Shown piece by piece: positions 17,037 through 25,638 of a stretch of DNA of 64,000 bases (position 1 is the stretch's first letter; every line of letters begins with the position of its first letter). Source of the DNA: Paraglaciecola psychrophila 170 (lineage in GTDB: Bacteria > Pseudomonadota > Gammaproteobacteria > Enterobacterales > Alteromonadaceae); NCBI RefSeq assembly GCF_000347635.1, contig NC_020514.1, positions 4,650,001 through 4,714,000 of the forward strand, written 5' to 3'. Both the position numbers and the translations under genes were made by a program. The notes under the pieces are model-generated. The model worked only from the letters and a program-made list of their open reading frames with translations, was not told the DNA's origin and searched no databases.

Positions 17037-19243
17037 ATGCCTTTTAATTTTTCAAAAATCACCCTATTAGTATTGGCTGTTATTGCCAGCCGCCCTGCTT
17101 TATCAGAAGACAAGCCCACTCAAAAAGATGAAAGTGATATTGAAAAATTGATTATCACGGCCTCACCACTTGGTCGTTCAGTCTTACAGTCTTCCACGCC
17201 AGTTTCTATTTTAAGTGGTGATGAGTTGGAAAAGAATCAAAGTGCGACCTTGGGGGAAACCCTTAAATCGATGCCGGGAGTGAATAGTACTTATTTTGGC
17301 CCTGTAGCAAGTAGCCCAATTATTCGTGGTTTAGATGGACCCAGAGTAAAAGTAGTACAAAACGGCATGGATAGTTCGGATGCGTCACGGGTTGGTCCTG
17401 ATCATATTGCTACCACAGAAACCTCTACGGCTACCCAAATAGAAGTATTACGCGGCCCCTCAACTTTATTGTACGGCAGTGGGGCAATTGGTGGTGTAGT
17501 AAATGTGGTGGATAATCGCCTACCTAAAACTCGTCAAGAAGGACTAAGCGGAAGAGTTAGCGCTTTACATGACACGGTGTCAAACGAACGCACAGTATCG
17601 ACTGACATCAATGGCGGACAAGACAAATTCGCATGGCACTTAGATGCTTTTAGCCGTAAATCAGATGATTATGATATTCCTGAGTTCACCCTCGAAGACG
17701 GTGACATATTAGATACATTAGAAAATTCAGACATAGATTCTCAAGGTTTTACTTTGGGAGCAGGTTGGGTTGGTGATGATGTCACTTTATCACTGGCTTA
17801 CGGCAGGTTAGAAACAGATTATGGCATACCAGGCCATGCTCATGATGAGCATGAGGAAGAAGGTCATGACGACGAAGAAGGACATGAAGAAGAAGAACAT
17901 GAAGAAGAGATGGAAGACGAAGAAGCCGTCTTTGCACGTATGAAACAAGATCGCTTTCAATCAGTCATCGACTGGAAAAACCTATCTGGTTGGTTCACAG
18001 AAGCACATTGGCATAACGCATATACAGAGTATCAACACAGTGAAATCGAAGGAGGCGAAGTAGGCACCACGTTTAAAAATGACTCTATCGAATCGCGTCT
18101 ATGGGCAAAACATGCCGCTGTTAACGGTTGGCAAGGCGTAGTCGGTTTACATTACACAAGCTCTGACTTTTCTGCAGTGGGTGAAGAAGCCTTTACTCCC
18201 TCAACCGAAAGCACCAGCAGTGCTTTATTTGTGCTCGAAGAAAAACAATTGGCGACTTTTTATGGCAACTAGGTGCAAGGCTCGAACACGTTGCTCATAA
18301 ACCTGATAATGCATTTTTCAGCAACAGTGAGGTTGATGCTAATTTTGACGATGTAAGCTATACCGCAAATAGCCTTTCTGCTGGCTTTGTATATCAGGTA
18401 GATGATAACCAATCTTTCGCGGTAAATTACGCGCACTCTGAACGTGCACCATCATCGGCTGAAATGTTTTCAAATGGCATTCATATTAGCACCTCAACTT
18501 ATGAGGTGGGGGCTGGTTTTGACTTAGTAATAGACGATAGTAACCCTGATGACTTGGAATTTACTCTTCTACAATCTAACCGAGAAGTTAAGAAGGAAGT
18601 ATCTAACAATTTGGATCTAACTTATCGCGTACAAACTGAGGATCTACATGCCAACTTTAGTGTTTTTTATAACCAAATCGATAATTACTTATTTCAGCAA
18701 AATACGGGTTTAGAATTTCACGATCATGAAGAAGCACTTGCAGGCGAAGAGCTACCGGTTGATATGCACGAAGAGGAAGGTTTGCCCATTTATGTATTTA
18801 GTCAACAAGACGCAGAGCTATATGGTTTTGAAGCAGATGTTGATTGGCACCTGAATGACAACTTACGTATCAGTGCTTTTACCGATTTTACCCGAGCAAA
18901 ATTAACCCATAGTACTGATGAAAATACGGACTTACCGAGAATTCCATCGATGCGTTTTGGAACAGAATTACATTGGGAACAAGGTAATTGGCATGCGGAG
19001 CTGGGGGCTATACATTATTCTAAACAGGATAAAATTGCTGATTTTGAGACACAAACTGACGGATACACCTTAGTATCAGCAGCGTTTAATTATTACATAA
19101 GTTTAGATGATACCGACCTAACGTTTTATGTGAAAGCGAATAACCTGACTAACGAATTGGCAAAAGTGCACAGCTCATTTCTAAAAGATGTTGCTCCCTT
19201 GCCTGCTCGCTCGTTTGTACTAGGTGCTAAGGTTAACTTTTAA
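17037..19243 (+). pseudogene. znuD: ZnuD-like zinc TonB-dependent receptor, one-base frameshift
   Basis: An outer-membrane receptor of about 735 residues when read across one frame break. It has a signal peptide, a plug domain (STPVSILSGDELEKNQ, GVNSTYFGPVASSPIIRGL, VLRGPSTLLYGSGAIGGVVN) and a long barrel ending ARSFVLGAKVNF. A His/Asp/Glu-rich loop at about residues 267-296 (HAHDEHEEEGH, then repeated HEEE units), with a second DHEE/HEEEG loop at 18720-18785, is the hallmark of ZnuD-type zinc receptors. The Zur box upstream supports this. At 18249-18253 (TTGGCGAC) the frame changes; an extra G would restore LGDFLWQLGARLEH. As written only the first 411 residues form a frame, without most of the barrel. 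Either zinc uptake by this route is lost or a base is missing from the sequence. Confidence 0.8.
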
Positions 19244-20383
19244 TGTGAGCTTGGCACCCAGCTTTAATTAATTCAATAGCGCGCTCAAGTTCTGAGCGCG
19301 GGCAACCAAAGTTAATCCGCACACAGTTTTTATCGCCAAAGTCTTTACCAGGGGAAGGTCCAACGCCTAAATCCTCAAAGTGTTTTTGAGGATTGTCGAC
19401 GCCTAACCCACTAGCATCAATCCAAGCTAAAAACGTTGCTTGAGGGCTGAGTAATTTTAGCCCTCTAATTTTAGCGATTTCAGCCACCAAATAATCTCTG
19501 TTGCCACGAAGATAACCTAACAAAGCCTGATGCCAATCATCACACTGCGTAAAAGCAGCTTGAGTGGCAGCTAAGCCTAAAACCGTTACCCATGGCACCA
19601 TTCCCTGAGCCGCAACGTTAAATTTACGCCTAATGGAGGGATCTTCAATAATCGCAAAAGACGTACCTAAACCTGCCACATTGAAGGTTTTACTTGCAGC
19701 CATAAGCGTAATGGCTTGGCCTTTAAAGCCCGCTAGTTTGCCAGCTGGAATATGTTTGGCATGCTCATCTAAAATAATGTCGCAATGAATTTCGTCTGAG
19801 CACAACATCACATTATTATTGATGCAAATATCAGCGATACGTTGCAATTCTTGTGAGGTGAGTACGGTTCCAATCGGATTCATTGGATTACATATTATGA
19901 ATAGCTTACATGCAGGGTCGGCTGCTTGTTTTTCGAGTTCATCAAAGTCCATAGTTAAACGACCGTCAACTTCAACAGTTCCTACATCAACCTTAATCAA
20001 ATTGTTTAGTTTAGGTGCCGCAATAAGAGGGGGATAGTTGGGCGTTTGAATCAACACTTTATCACCAGGCTGGCAAAGTGCCTTACAGGCCACATTAAAT
20101 GCTGGCACCACACCGGGGGTCCAAACAATCCACTCAGGCGATATTTGCCAATCATATTGCCGCGCTAACCAGTCGACGACCGCTTGATTTGCCGTTACAT
20201 GGTCGGCAGGTAAGGTGTAACCCATTAAACCATGCTCAGTGCGCTCTTGATGGCGTCTAAAATTGGTTCTGCACACCTAAATTCTGTATCCGCAATCCAC
20301 ATAGGTAAAATATCGCGGCTTTTGTATCTTTCCCATTTGAGTGCGTAACTGGGGGTTCTATCAATAATATTGTCAAACTGCAT
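19233..20383 (-). pseudogene. PatB/MalY-type PLP aminotransferase (C-S lyase), frameshift near N-terminus
   Basis: The true start appears to be ATG at 20383 (MQFDNIIDRTPSYALKWERY, then DILPMWIADTEFRCAEPI), which is the normal N-terminus of the PatB/MalY family. The frame breaks at 20246-20249, where AAG reads as if one A were missing (AAAGAG would give a continuous DAIKERTEHGLMGYT). After that the rest is intact to 19233: CNPMNPIGTVL, SDEIHCDI and the Schiff-base lysine in AASKTFNVAGL. Such enzymes cleave cystathionine or cysteine conjugates. A shortened protein starting inside the gene would lack the N-terminal substrate arm. Its 3' end overlaps that of the receptor gene by 11 bases (convergent). 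Confidence 0.75.
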
Positions 20384-20434
20384 GAATAAGGTCACTTAAA
20401 TTGAAAAATTTTGAATAAATGAGAAATGACTTTA

Positions 20435-20821
20435 TTAGCCATCCGCATCACGGATAAGTCGCTCGACTTTAGTTAGCAGGTCGTGAGTCTGAAAAGGTTT
20501 CACAATGAAGTCAGTGGCACCTAGCCGCATAGAATCAACCACCAACTGTTTGGTTGCATTAGCTGTTAACATCAAAAATGGGCATTCTGGTTTGGACTTG
20601 CGAAGCGCTGCGAGTACGTGTAAACCACTGACTTCGGGCATTAACCAGTCACAGATCACCAGTGAAATATTGTCCATATTGTTACTTTGTACATAATCTA
20701 ACGCTTGTTTACTATCAGAAAAGACATGAATTTCACCCAATATGATTTCTTCAAGAATTAGCTGAACCAATTCAAGGGTAATAATATCGTCGTCAATGAC
20801 CACAATGTTACAGTCGTACAT
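20435..20821 (-). CDS. Stand-alone response regulator receiver (CheY-like)
   Basis: A 128-residue single receiver domain. The acidic pocket is DDD at 10-12, the phosphorylation site aspartate is in VICDWLMPEVSG (about Asp58), the threonine is in MLTANA, and the conserved lysine is in FIVKPFQ. No output domain follows, so it should act by protein contact, as CheY-like regulators of motility or phosphorelays do. No histidine kinase is nearby. It sits 51 bases beyond the start of the PatB-type gene on the same strand, so it could be the first gene of a two-gene unit. Confidence 0.85.
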   Translation of the reverse strand: MYDCNIVVIDDDIITLELVQLILEEIILGEIHVFSDSKQALDYVQSNNMDNISLVICDWLMPEVSGLHVLAALRKSKPECPFLMLTANATKQLVVDSMRLGATDFIVKPFQTHDLLTKVERLIRDADG

Positions 20822-20960
20822 CCATTTCCCCTCGGTTAAATAACTTCAATGTTTTAAAATACCGGCATCGTATTGAGGAATATACTACCCAAAAAAATGC
20901 CAATGTAAAATTATTTACGATGACATTGCTCTACTTCATATAAAGTGTTTCACCTTGCAT

Positions 20961-21416
20961 CTACACTAGATCACCCAAGCCATCGAGTACTTTAAACTGA
21001 CCTAATTGAGCAAGAAATATGACAATGGCTAGACCATTTACAAATCCTAACATAACGGGGTAAGGCACCAGTCTGATAAACTTACTTAACTTAAAGATGC
21101 CAAACAGCAGCTGTAACAAACCTGCTAAATAATCGCTGCTAATAAAAACATGCAACCCATGTTGGGCAACAAGTCCGACCATAACCTCAGCCATTGCACC
21201 ATTAGCACCAGTAGCACCAGAAATCATTCAAGGCCTGCCACCCACTGCAGAAGTAATCAATCCCACCATGAAGGCCACATATAAACCAACCATAGGCTTA
21301 ACCCCAGCAACGAAAGCAAATGCAACCGCTTATGGTACCAACGCTAAAGCAAAAGTGATCCCAGACAACACGTCATATTTAACTTTATTGTCTTTATTGG
21401 TGTTCAGATCAAACAT
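20961..21416 (-). pseudogene. SulP-family anion transporter remnant
   Basis: Starting at ATG 21416, the sequence reads a SulP N-terminus ([69 protein letters not shown]) and continues to [17 protein letters not shown]. Two nonsense codons interrupt it: TAA at 21330-21332, where the family has Glu, and TGA at 21228-21230, where the family has Gly. The frame ends about 150 codons in, against 500 or more in complete transporters; the STAS domain and most membrane helices are absent. A decayed sulfate or bicarbonate transporter. Confidence 0.85.
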
Positions 21417-21816
21417 TTAAATTGCTCATAGAGCCTGATGATTAAAAATTAGCCGCTTAGCATATCAGATATACCTAATCCTTTCTTTTAACAGAATGTT
21501 AATTATGAGAATAAAAGACACAAAAATGAATGAGGCTGGTCTATTTAAAAGTTAAGTTTGGGTGCCAACCATCACGGGTCAAGTCAGAACTCTCTGGAGC
21601 ACTGTTCTAGCAGACTTAATGACCCTACAAGGATGTTGGGTTTAGGTGAAAATCATTACAGATGTGTATTTGACTGACTCAAAGATTTCACTTTTCTAGG
21701 ATGCGTTTACATCGGGTAGTATCGGTGTTCTCACATTATGTCAAAAGCATGCGCTACGCTTATTTTCATCGGGTGCGCTGTCAGCTTTAACAACTAATTT
21801 TTGTTTTAAGTAGCTT
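21417..21816. other. Intergenic stretch, no gene recognised
   Basis: About 400 bases with no convincing reading frame on either strand. An imperfect inverted repeat occurs around 21738-21793 (AAAAGCATGCGC against GCGCTGTCAGCTTT), but its arms are too irregular to assign to a class. It separates the SulP remnant from the insertion-sequence remnant and is probably decayed sequence. Confidence 0.5.
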
Positions 21817-21841
21817 TGTCACTTACCTTGATTTTATCCCT

Positions 21842-21870
21842 GCTTCGCAATTAATTAACAAGGGTGTCCT
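21842..21870 (+). repeat. Direct repeat copy 1 next to the IS256 remnant
   Basis: This 29-base copy (core TTAATTAACAAGGGTGTCCT) matches 22225-22253 with one mismatch. Upstream similarity extends about 25 bases further, more weakly (CACTTACC and CACTTACT). It abuts the truncated end of the transposase remnant. Confidence 0.85.
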
Positions 21871-21871
21871 G

Positions 21872-22199
21872 CTAATTTCTCGGTGTGTCGAGGTCGAACT
21901 CACCATCTTCCGTTTTTATCCGTTTAGACGCTCTGCCGTTACGACTATTTTTGACGACTGACTCAGCATGTTTCTCGTAGCCTAAATGCTCTTCCATCTC
22001 GGCATTTAATGCAGCCTCAACGGTTATTTTCTTCAGCATTCGACTGAAATCATTTAGGTCTTCTGGGGTTTTAATGCCTTTGGCCGCTTCGTTAGCGAAA
22101 GCTTCAAGTTCTTTTCTGTTCATTTGCATCTGCCTATCCTTAACTCTCAACAGAGTAATTTATGATAGGCAGTTACACAAAATTTGTTACAGCCTCCTG
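21872..22199 (-). mobile_element. IS256/Mutator-type insertion sequence remnant (transposase N-terminus)
   Basis: The minus-strand frame 22150-21872 encodes about 92 residues typical of the IS256 transposase N-terminus: MLKKITVEAALNAEMEEHLG, NSRNGRASK and KTEDGEFDLDTPR. It then stops, so the catalytic DDE domain is missing. Just upstream (about 22168-22199) lies a probable terminal inverted repeat, reading on the minus strand GAGGCTGTAACAAATTTTGT, characteristic of this family. The other end has been lost at the boundary with the direct repeat at 21842-21870. Confidence 0.8.
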
Positions 22200-22224
22200 T
22201 GCCACTTACTTTCGTTTTCTCCCA

Positions 22225-22253
22225 GCTTCGCTATTAATTAACAAGGGTGTCCT
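22225..22253 (+). repeat. Direct repeat copy 2 next to the IS256 remnant
   Basis: The second copy of the 29-base repeat, 383 bases from copy 1, lying just outside the surviving terminal repeat of the IS remnant. The arrangement suggests recombination or successive insertions of two mobile elements. Confidence 0.85.
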
Positions 22254-22640
22254 ATAAATTCAAAGGCTTTGTCTTTTGACTTCCCCTTAATGTGCAGAAT
22301 GAATTATGTCCTACCAAACCGCTGGATCTCAGGAGTGCCGCATAAAAGACATCACCACATGCACAAGGTATATGACTGCGAAGCGCCAACCAATTACTAG
22401 CACTGCCGTTTATGGCATTTCATCAATTGGTCGTATTGCCTTCCCCTTCACCCAACAAGGTCAGCACGCTTAAGTGTAGATTTCGCAGCTCAATACTCGG
22501 CCTATGGTTTAACCTGTCATCGCTTAGCACGACACCTTACAATGCAGGGTCTTGGCGGTGTGCTTACCTTACCAGTAGAAGACTTGCATCCGAGGCGGCT
22601 TCCACTCCAATCTTCTACCGATTAATATCGGCGCACTGAG
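22254..22640. other. Unassigned GC-richer block with hairpins
   Basis: About 390 bases with higher GC than its surroundings and no convincing protein. It contains a perfect stem, GTAGAAGA (22575-22582) with TCTTCTAC (22611-22618), enclosing a GC-rich 28-base loop. It sits beside the IS remnant, so it may be the end of another mobile element or an intron-like RNA. I do not recognise it. Confidence 0.4.
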
Positions 22641-22965
22641 TGTCTCTGTAATTAGATGTAATTAATATAATAGAACATGTCATAACTAATCATAAAATAT
22701 ATAAAAATAGGTATTTATACTAATTTCCTCGTCTTCATTTGAAACGCAGTATCTGGTATCTCTAAGCTATTATAGAAATAGCCACACGACTCCGAAAGTA
22801 TGTAGATTCGTCTATACTAGAAAAAAGATTAAGCTACATTTTAAAAAGAAGTCGCAAGTGGAGATTCAACACATGAAGGACCCTTTGCTATATTAACTAT
22901 ACCAATAAAAGACTTTTATATGATCACCCGACCCCCTACTTTATCTATTTTTTAGAGCCACCGTT
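22641..22965. other. AT-rich upstream region of the peroxidase gene
   Basis: A 325-base AT-rich stretch without a reading frame. It should hold the promoter for the di-haem peroxidase gene, but no -10/-35 pair stands out over the background. Confidence 0.4.
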
Positions 22966-24474
22966 ATGAGTTTGTTGGCTGTCTTTATACTTGGCTGTGG
23001 ACAAAGTAATGATGCAAAAGCGCCAGTAATCGAAGAGCCTGTTGCGGTAGTGCCACCATCGGAGGCAAGTAAAGTCAGAACCGCAATTGAAGGTCTAGAA
23101 TTGGTTGGGGACCCTTCTGTAGGTCGAACACTTCCAGATATAAGCGAATCCAAAGCGCAATTGGGGATGAAGTTATTCTTCACTAAGGGCTTAGGTGGGG
23201 ACTTTGATTCCGCCTGCGTAACATGTCACCATCCAGTGTTAGGAGGCGGTGATGACTTATCATTGCCTATTGGGGTAGATGCCGACACCCCTGATCTACT
23301 TGGTCCTGGCCGATTTCACAGTGCAAGTGGTGATCATTTTGACGGTGGCCCTACGGTTCCAAGAAACGCCCCAACTACTTTCAACTTAGCAATGTGGGAC
23401 AAGGTTTTGTTTCATGACGGCCGCGTTGAAAGCTTAGGCGGAACAGCCGAACGCTCAGGCGATGACGGTTTAGGTATAAGAACCCCTGATAGCCCGTTTG
23501 GTCAAACTGATCCGAGTGCCAGCTCAACATTGGCTAGTGCTCAAGCGAGATTCCCTGTTACATCTCCGGAAGAAATGAAGAGCTTTGGCAATTTTACGGA
23601 ACTAAACAACACCGGGGTTAGAAAAAATTTAGAACAACGCATTGGCAATTATGGCACTCCACTAGGGGGCTTATTGCCAATTAATAGATGGCTAGTCGAA
23701 TTTCAAAAAGGGTTTAGTGATTCAGAAGGCTCTGCAGAAGAACTCATTACCTTCTCAAACATTACCGAAGCCATAGCTGATTACGAAAACTCTCAAGTGT
23801 TTGTCGAAACGCCTTGGAAAGCATTTGTTGAGGGTGATGATGACGCACTGACACCCGAAGCCAAACGCGGTGCTCAGCTATTCTTTAATTCGGTTGATAA
23901 CGGCGGGGCTAATTGTGCCTCTTGTCACTCTGGCGACTTTTTTACGGACGAAAAATTTCATGTAATTGCTATGCCACAAATTGGCAGAGGCAAGGGTAAC
24001 GGTCCCTTAGGAAGTGATGATTTTGGTCGCTTTAGAGAGACAGGCTTAGGCATTGATAAATATGCCTTTAGAACACCTTCCCTGCTTAATACTGCGGCTA
24101 CCGGACCTTGGAGTCACGCAGGGGCGTATACGTCTTTAATTGACGTGATTAAACATCACCTAAATCCAGAACGAGCATTAGATAACTACGACTTTTCACA
24201 AATATCTCCCAATATCCAAACTGTTAATATGCTGCAAAACACCCAACATGCTCTGGATCAATTGGCAGCTAACAGAACCGCTGAAATCTTTAGTCTGCAA
24301 GATGTGCTGTTAACGGACACACAAATTAATGATTTAGCAGAATTTTTGCAGGCATTAACCGACCCCTGTGTTGAAAATAGAGAATGCCTCAGTAAATGGA
24401 TACCTGATGCAAGTGATGCTAACCCAGATGAACTGAGGATTAATGCCATAGATGAGAACGGCAAATTTTTATGA
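22966..24474 (+). CDS. Di-haem cytochrome c peroxidase / MauG-family lipoprotein
   Basis: A 502-residue exported protein. The leader MSLLAVFILGCGQ has a lipobox (LGC, Cys11) but is short, with no basic residues before it; the frame is open 14 codons upstream without another start. Two haem c motifs are present, CVTCH at 84-88 and CASCH at 317-321, the arrangement of bacterial di-haem peroxidases (CcpA/MauG). SPEEMKSFGN, GPWSHAGAYTSLIDVIKHH and NDLAEFLQALTDP are typical family segments. It should reduce peroxide or oxidise a partner in the periplasm. Many Alteromonadales paralogues lie in nutrient-uptake loci; here it stands alone, with a terminator downstream. Confidence 0.85.
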   Translation: MSLLAVFILGCGQSNDAKAPVIEEPVAVVPPSEASKVRTAIEGLELVGDPSVGRTLPDISESKAQLGMKLFFTKGLGGDFDSACVTCHHPVLGGGDDLSLPIGVDADTPDLLGPGRFHSASGDHFDGGPTVPRNAPTTFNLAMWDKVLFHDGRVESLGGTAERSGDDGLGIRTPDSPFGQTDPSASSTLASAQARFPVTSPEEMKSFGNFTELNNTGVRKNLEQRIGNYGTPLGGLLPINRWLVEFQKGFSDSEGSAEELITFSNITEAIADYENSQVFVETPWKAFVEGDDDALTPEAKRGAQLFFNSVDNGGANCASCHSGDFFTDEKFHVIAMPQIGRGKGNGPLGSDDFGRFRETGLGIDKYAFRTPSLLNTAATGPWSHAGAYTSLIDVIKHHLNPERALDNYDFSQISPNIQTVNMLQNTQHALDQLAANRTAEIFSLQDVLLTDTQINDLAEFLQALTDPCVENRECLSKWIPDASDANPDELRINAIDENGKFL

Positions 24475-24512
24475 GCAAAACCTAGCTATCATTGCTCTCA
24501 ATTAGCCGTATA

Positions 24513-24548
24513 AAACACCAATAATGAACATCATTACTGGTGTTTGGC
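24513..24548 (+). terminator. Terminator after the peroxidase gene
   Basis: A 15-base inverted repeat with one mismatch (AAACACCAATAATGA, 24513-24527, and TCATTACTGGTGTTT, 24531-24545), a 3-base loop, beginning 39 bases past the stop codon. Confidence 0.7.
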
Positions 24549-24780
24549 TTATCATCTAGGATCTGTGGGGGGCACCCATAAATCAGCCGTTTTCAGAACC
24601 GTTGGAATTTGAAGGATGTATGGACGGATATATTCATCCATTAAGGTCTGCTTACGGCACAGGCTAATGGAATGGTAGCTAGTGGCACATAATTAGCCAT
24701 AAATGTATTTACACCCAAGTGTTCATCTGTTCACTCCGCAAAACAAAATAACTTTTGATTAATACATGTTTTGCAGACAT

Positions 24781-24805
24781 AAAAAAGGCCGGCATTGCCG
24801 ACCTT
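24781..24805 (-). terminator. Terminator after fklB
   Basis: On the minus strand AAGGTCGGCA / TGCCGGCCTT forms a 10-base stem with one mismatch, followed by a run of T (24781-24786). It lies 20 bases past the fklB stop. Confidence 0.8.
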
Positions 24806-24824
24806 GGAATATTATTATTACTAA

Positions 24825-25445
24825 CTAAGCAATTATATCGAGTAATTCGACATCAAATATTAGTGTGCTGTGGGGGCCAATAGCACCGCCTGCGCCTTGT
24901 TCACCGTAAGCAAGCTCAGCTGGAACGTGAAGTTTCAACTTAGTACCCGCTTTCATAAACTGAAGTGCTTCAGTCCAGCCTTTGATCACGCCATTAACTG
25001 GGAATTCAGCTGGCTGACCACGGTCGTAAGAACTATCAAATACGCTGCCATCTAACAAAGTACCGTGATAATGAACACGTACAGTTGAATTCAAGTTCGG
25101 TACTTCTCCCTCGCCTTGACTGACTAATTCATATTGAAGGCCACTTTCTGTCACTGTAATTTCTGCACGTTTAGCATTTTCTGCTAAATATTCTTCGCCT
25201 TGAGTAATCACTTCTGCAAATTCAGCGGACTTAGCGGCTTGCATAATCTCATGAATTTCATTGAAAGCAGCACGTAAAGTATCATTGTCAACTTGAGCTG
25301 GCTGATTATTAAATGCATCGGCAAGTCCTTCTTGCACTGCTGCAATGTCTAAACCCTCGAAAGGATTAGCGCGCAATTGCTCGCCCATTTGTAGACCAAT
25401 ACCGTAACTTGCTTGTGTTTCTATGCTGGAAAATTTATCTGACAC
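24825..25445 (-). CDS. fklB: FKBP-type peptidyl-prolyl isomerase FklB
   Basis: A two-domain prolyl isomerase: an N-terminal helical dimerisation domain (SSIETQASYGIGLQMGEQL) and a C-terminal FKBP domain (VRVHYHGTLLDGSVFDSSY, VIKGWTEALQFMKAG, IPAELAYGEQG-like VPAELAYGEQG, LIFDVELLDI). I place the start at GTG 25445 instead of the upstream in-frame ATG (25496). The GTG is preceded by TTAGGAG at ribosome-site distance and gives 206 residues, the usual FklB length, beginning VSDKFSSIE as in the family. The longer form would add 17 atypical residues. No signal peptide, so a cytoplasmic folding helper. Divergent from ppc. Confidence 0.9.
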   Translation of the reverse strand: MSDKFSSIETQASYGIGLQMGEQLRANPFEGLDIAAVQEGLADAFNNQPAQVDNDTLRAAFNEIHEIMQAAKSAEFAEVITQGEEYLAENAKRAEITVTESGLQYELVSQGEGEVPNLNSTVRVHYHGTLLDGSVFDSSYDRGQPAEFPVNGVIKGWTEALQFMKAGTKLKLHVPAELAYGEQGAGGAIGPHSTLIFDVELLDIIA

Positions 25446-25638
25446 TTTGGCTCCTAACTTGCCAATCTCGTCTTTTAGTAAAAGAGATGTTGGCATTATT
25501 GCTTTAAAAGCGTGTAAGTATATAGAAAAACAACATCAATAAACACATTTAGGAATGATTAATAGCCCTATTTACTTAGACAAATAGTTTACATCTAAGT
25601 ATCTTACGTTCAGCAAGTTATCAATTTTGGAGACGTAT

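Noticed and set aside
17835..17930. Simple repeat (GAAGAA/CATGAA) as a microsatellite
   Set aside because: It is in frame and encodes the His/Glu-rich metal-binding loop expected in zinc receptors, so it is explained by protein function.
21738..21793. attC-like integron recombination site
   Set aside because: An imperfect inverted repeat is present, but the GTTRRRY core is not met and no gene cassette or integrase is near.
22412..22639. 75-codon plus frame inside the unassigned block
   Set aside because: Ser- and Arg-rich composition typical of chance frames in GC-richer DNA; no start signal and no motif.
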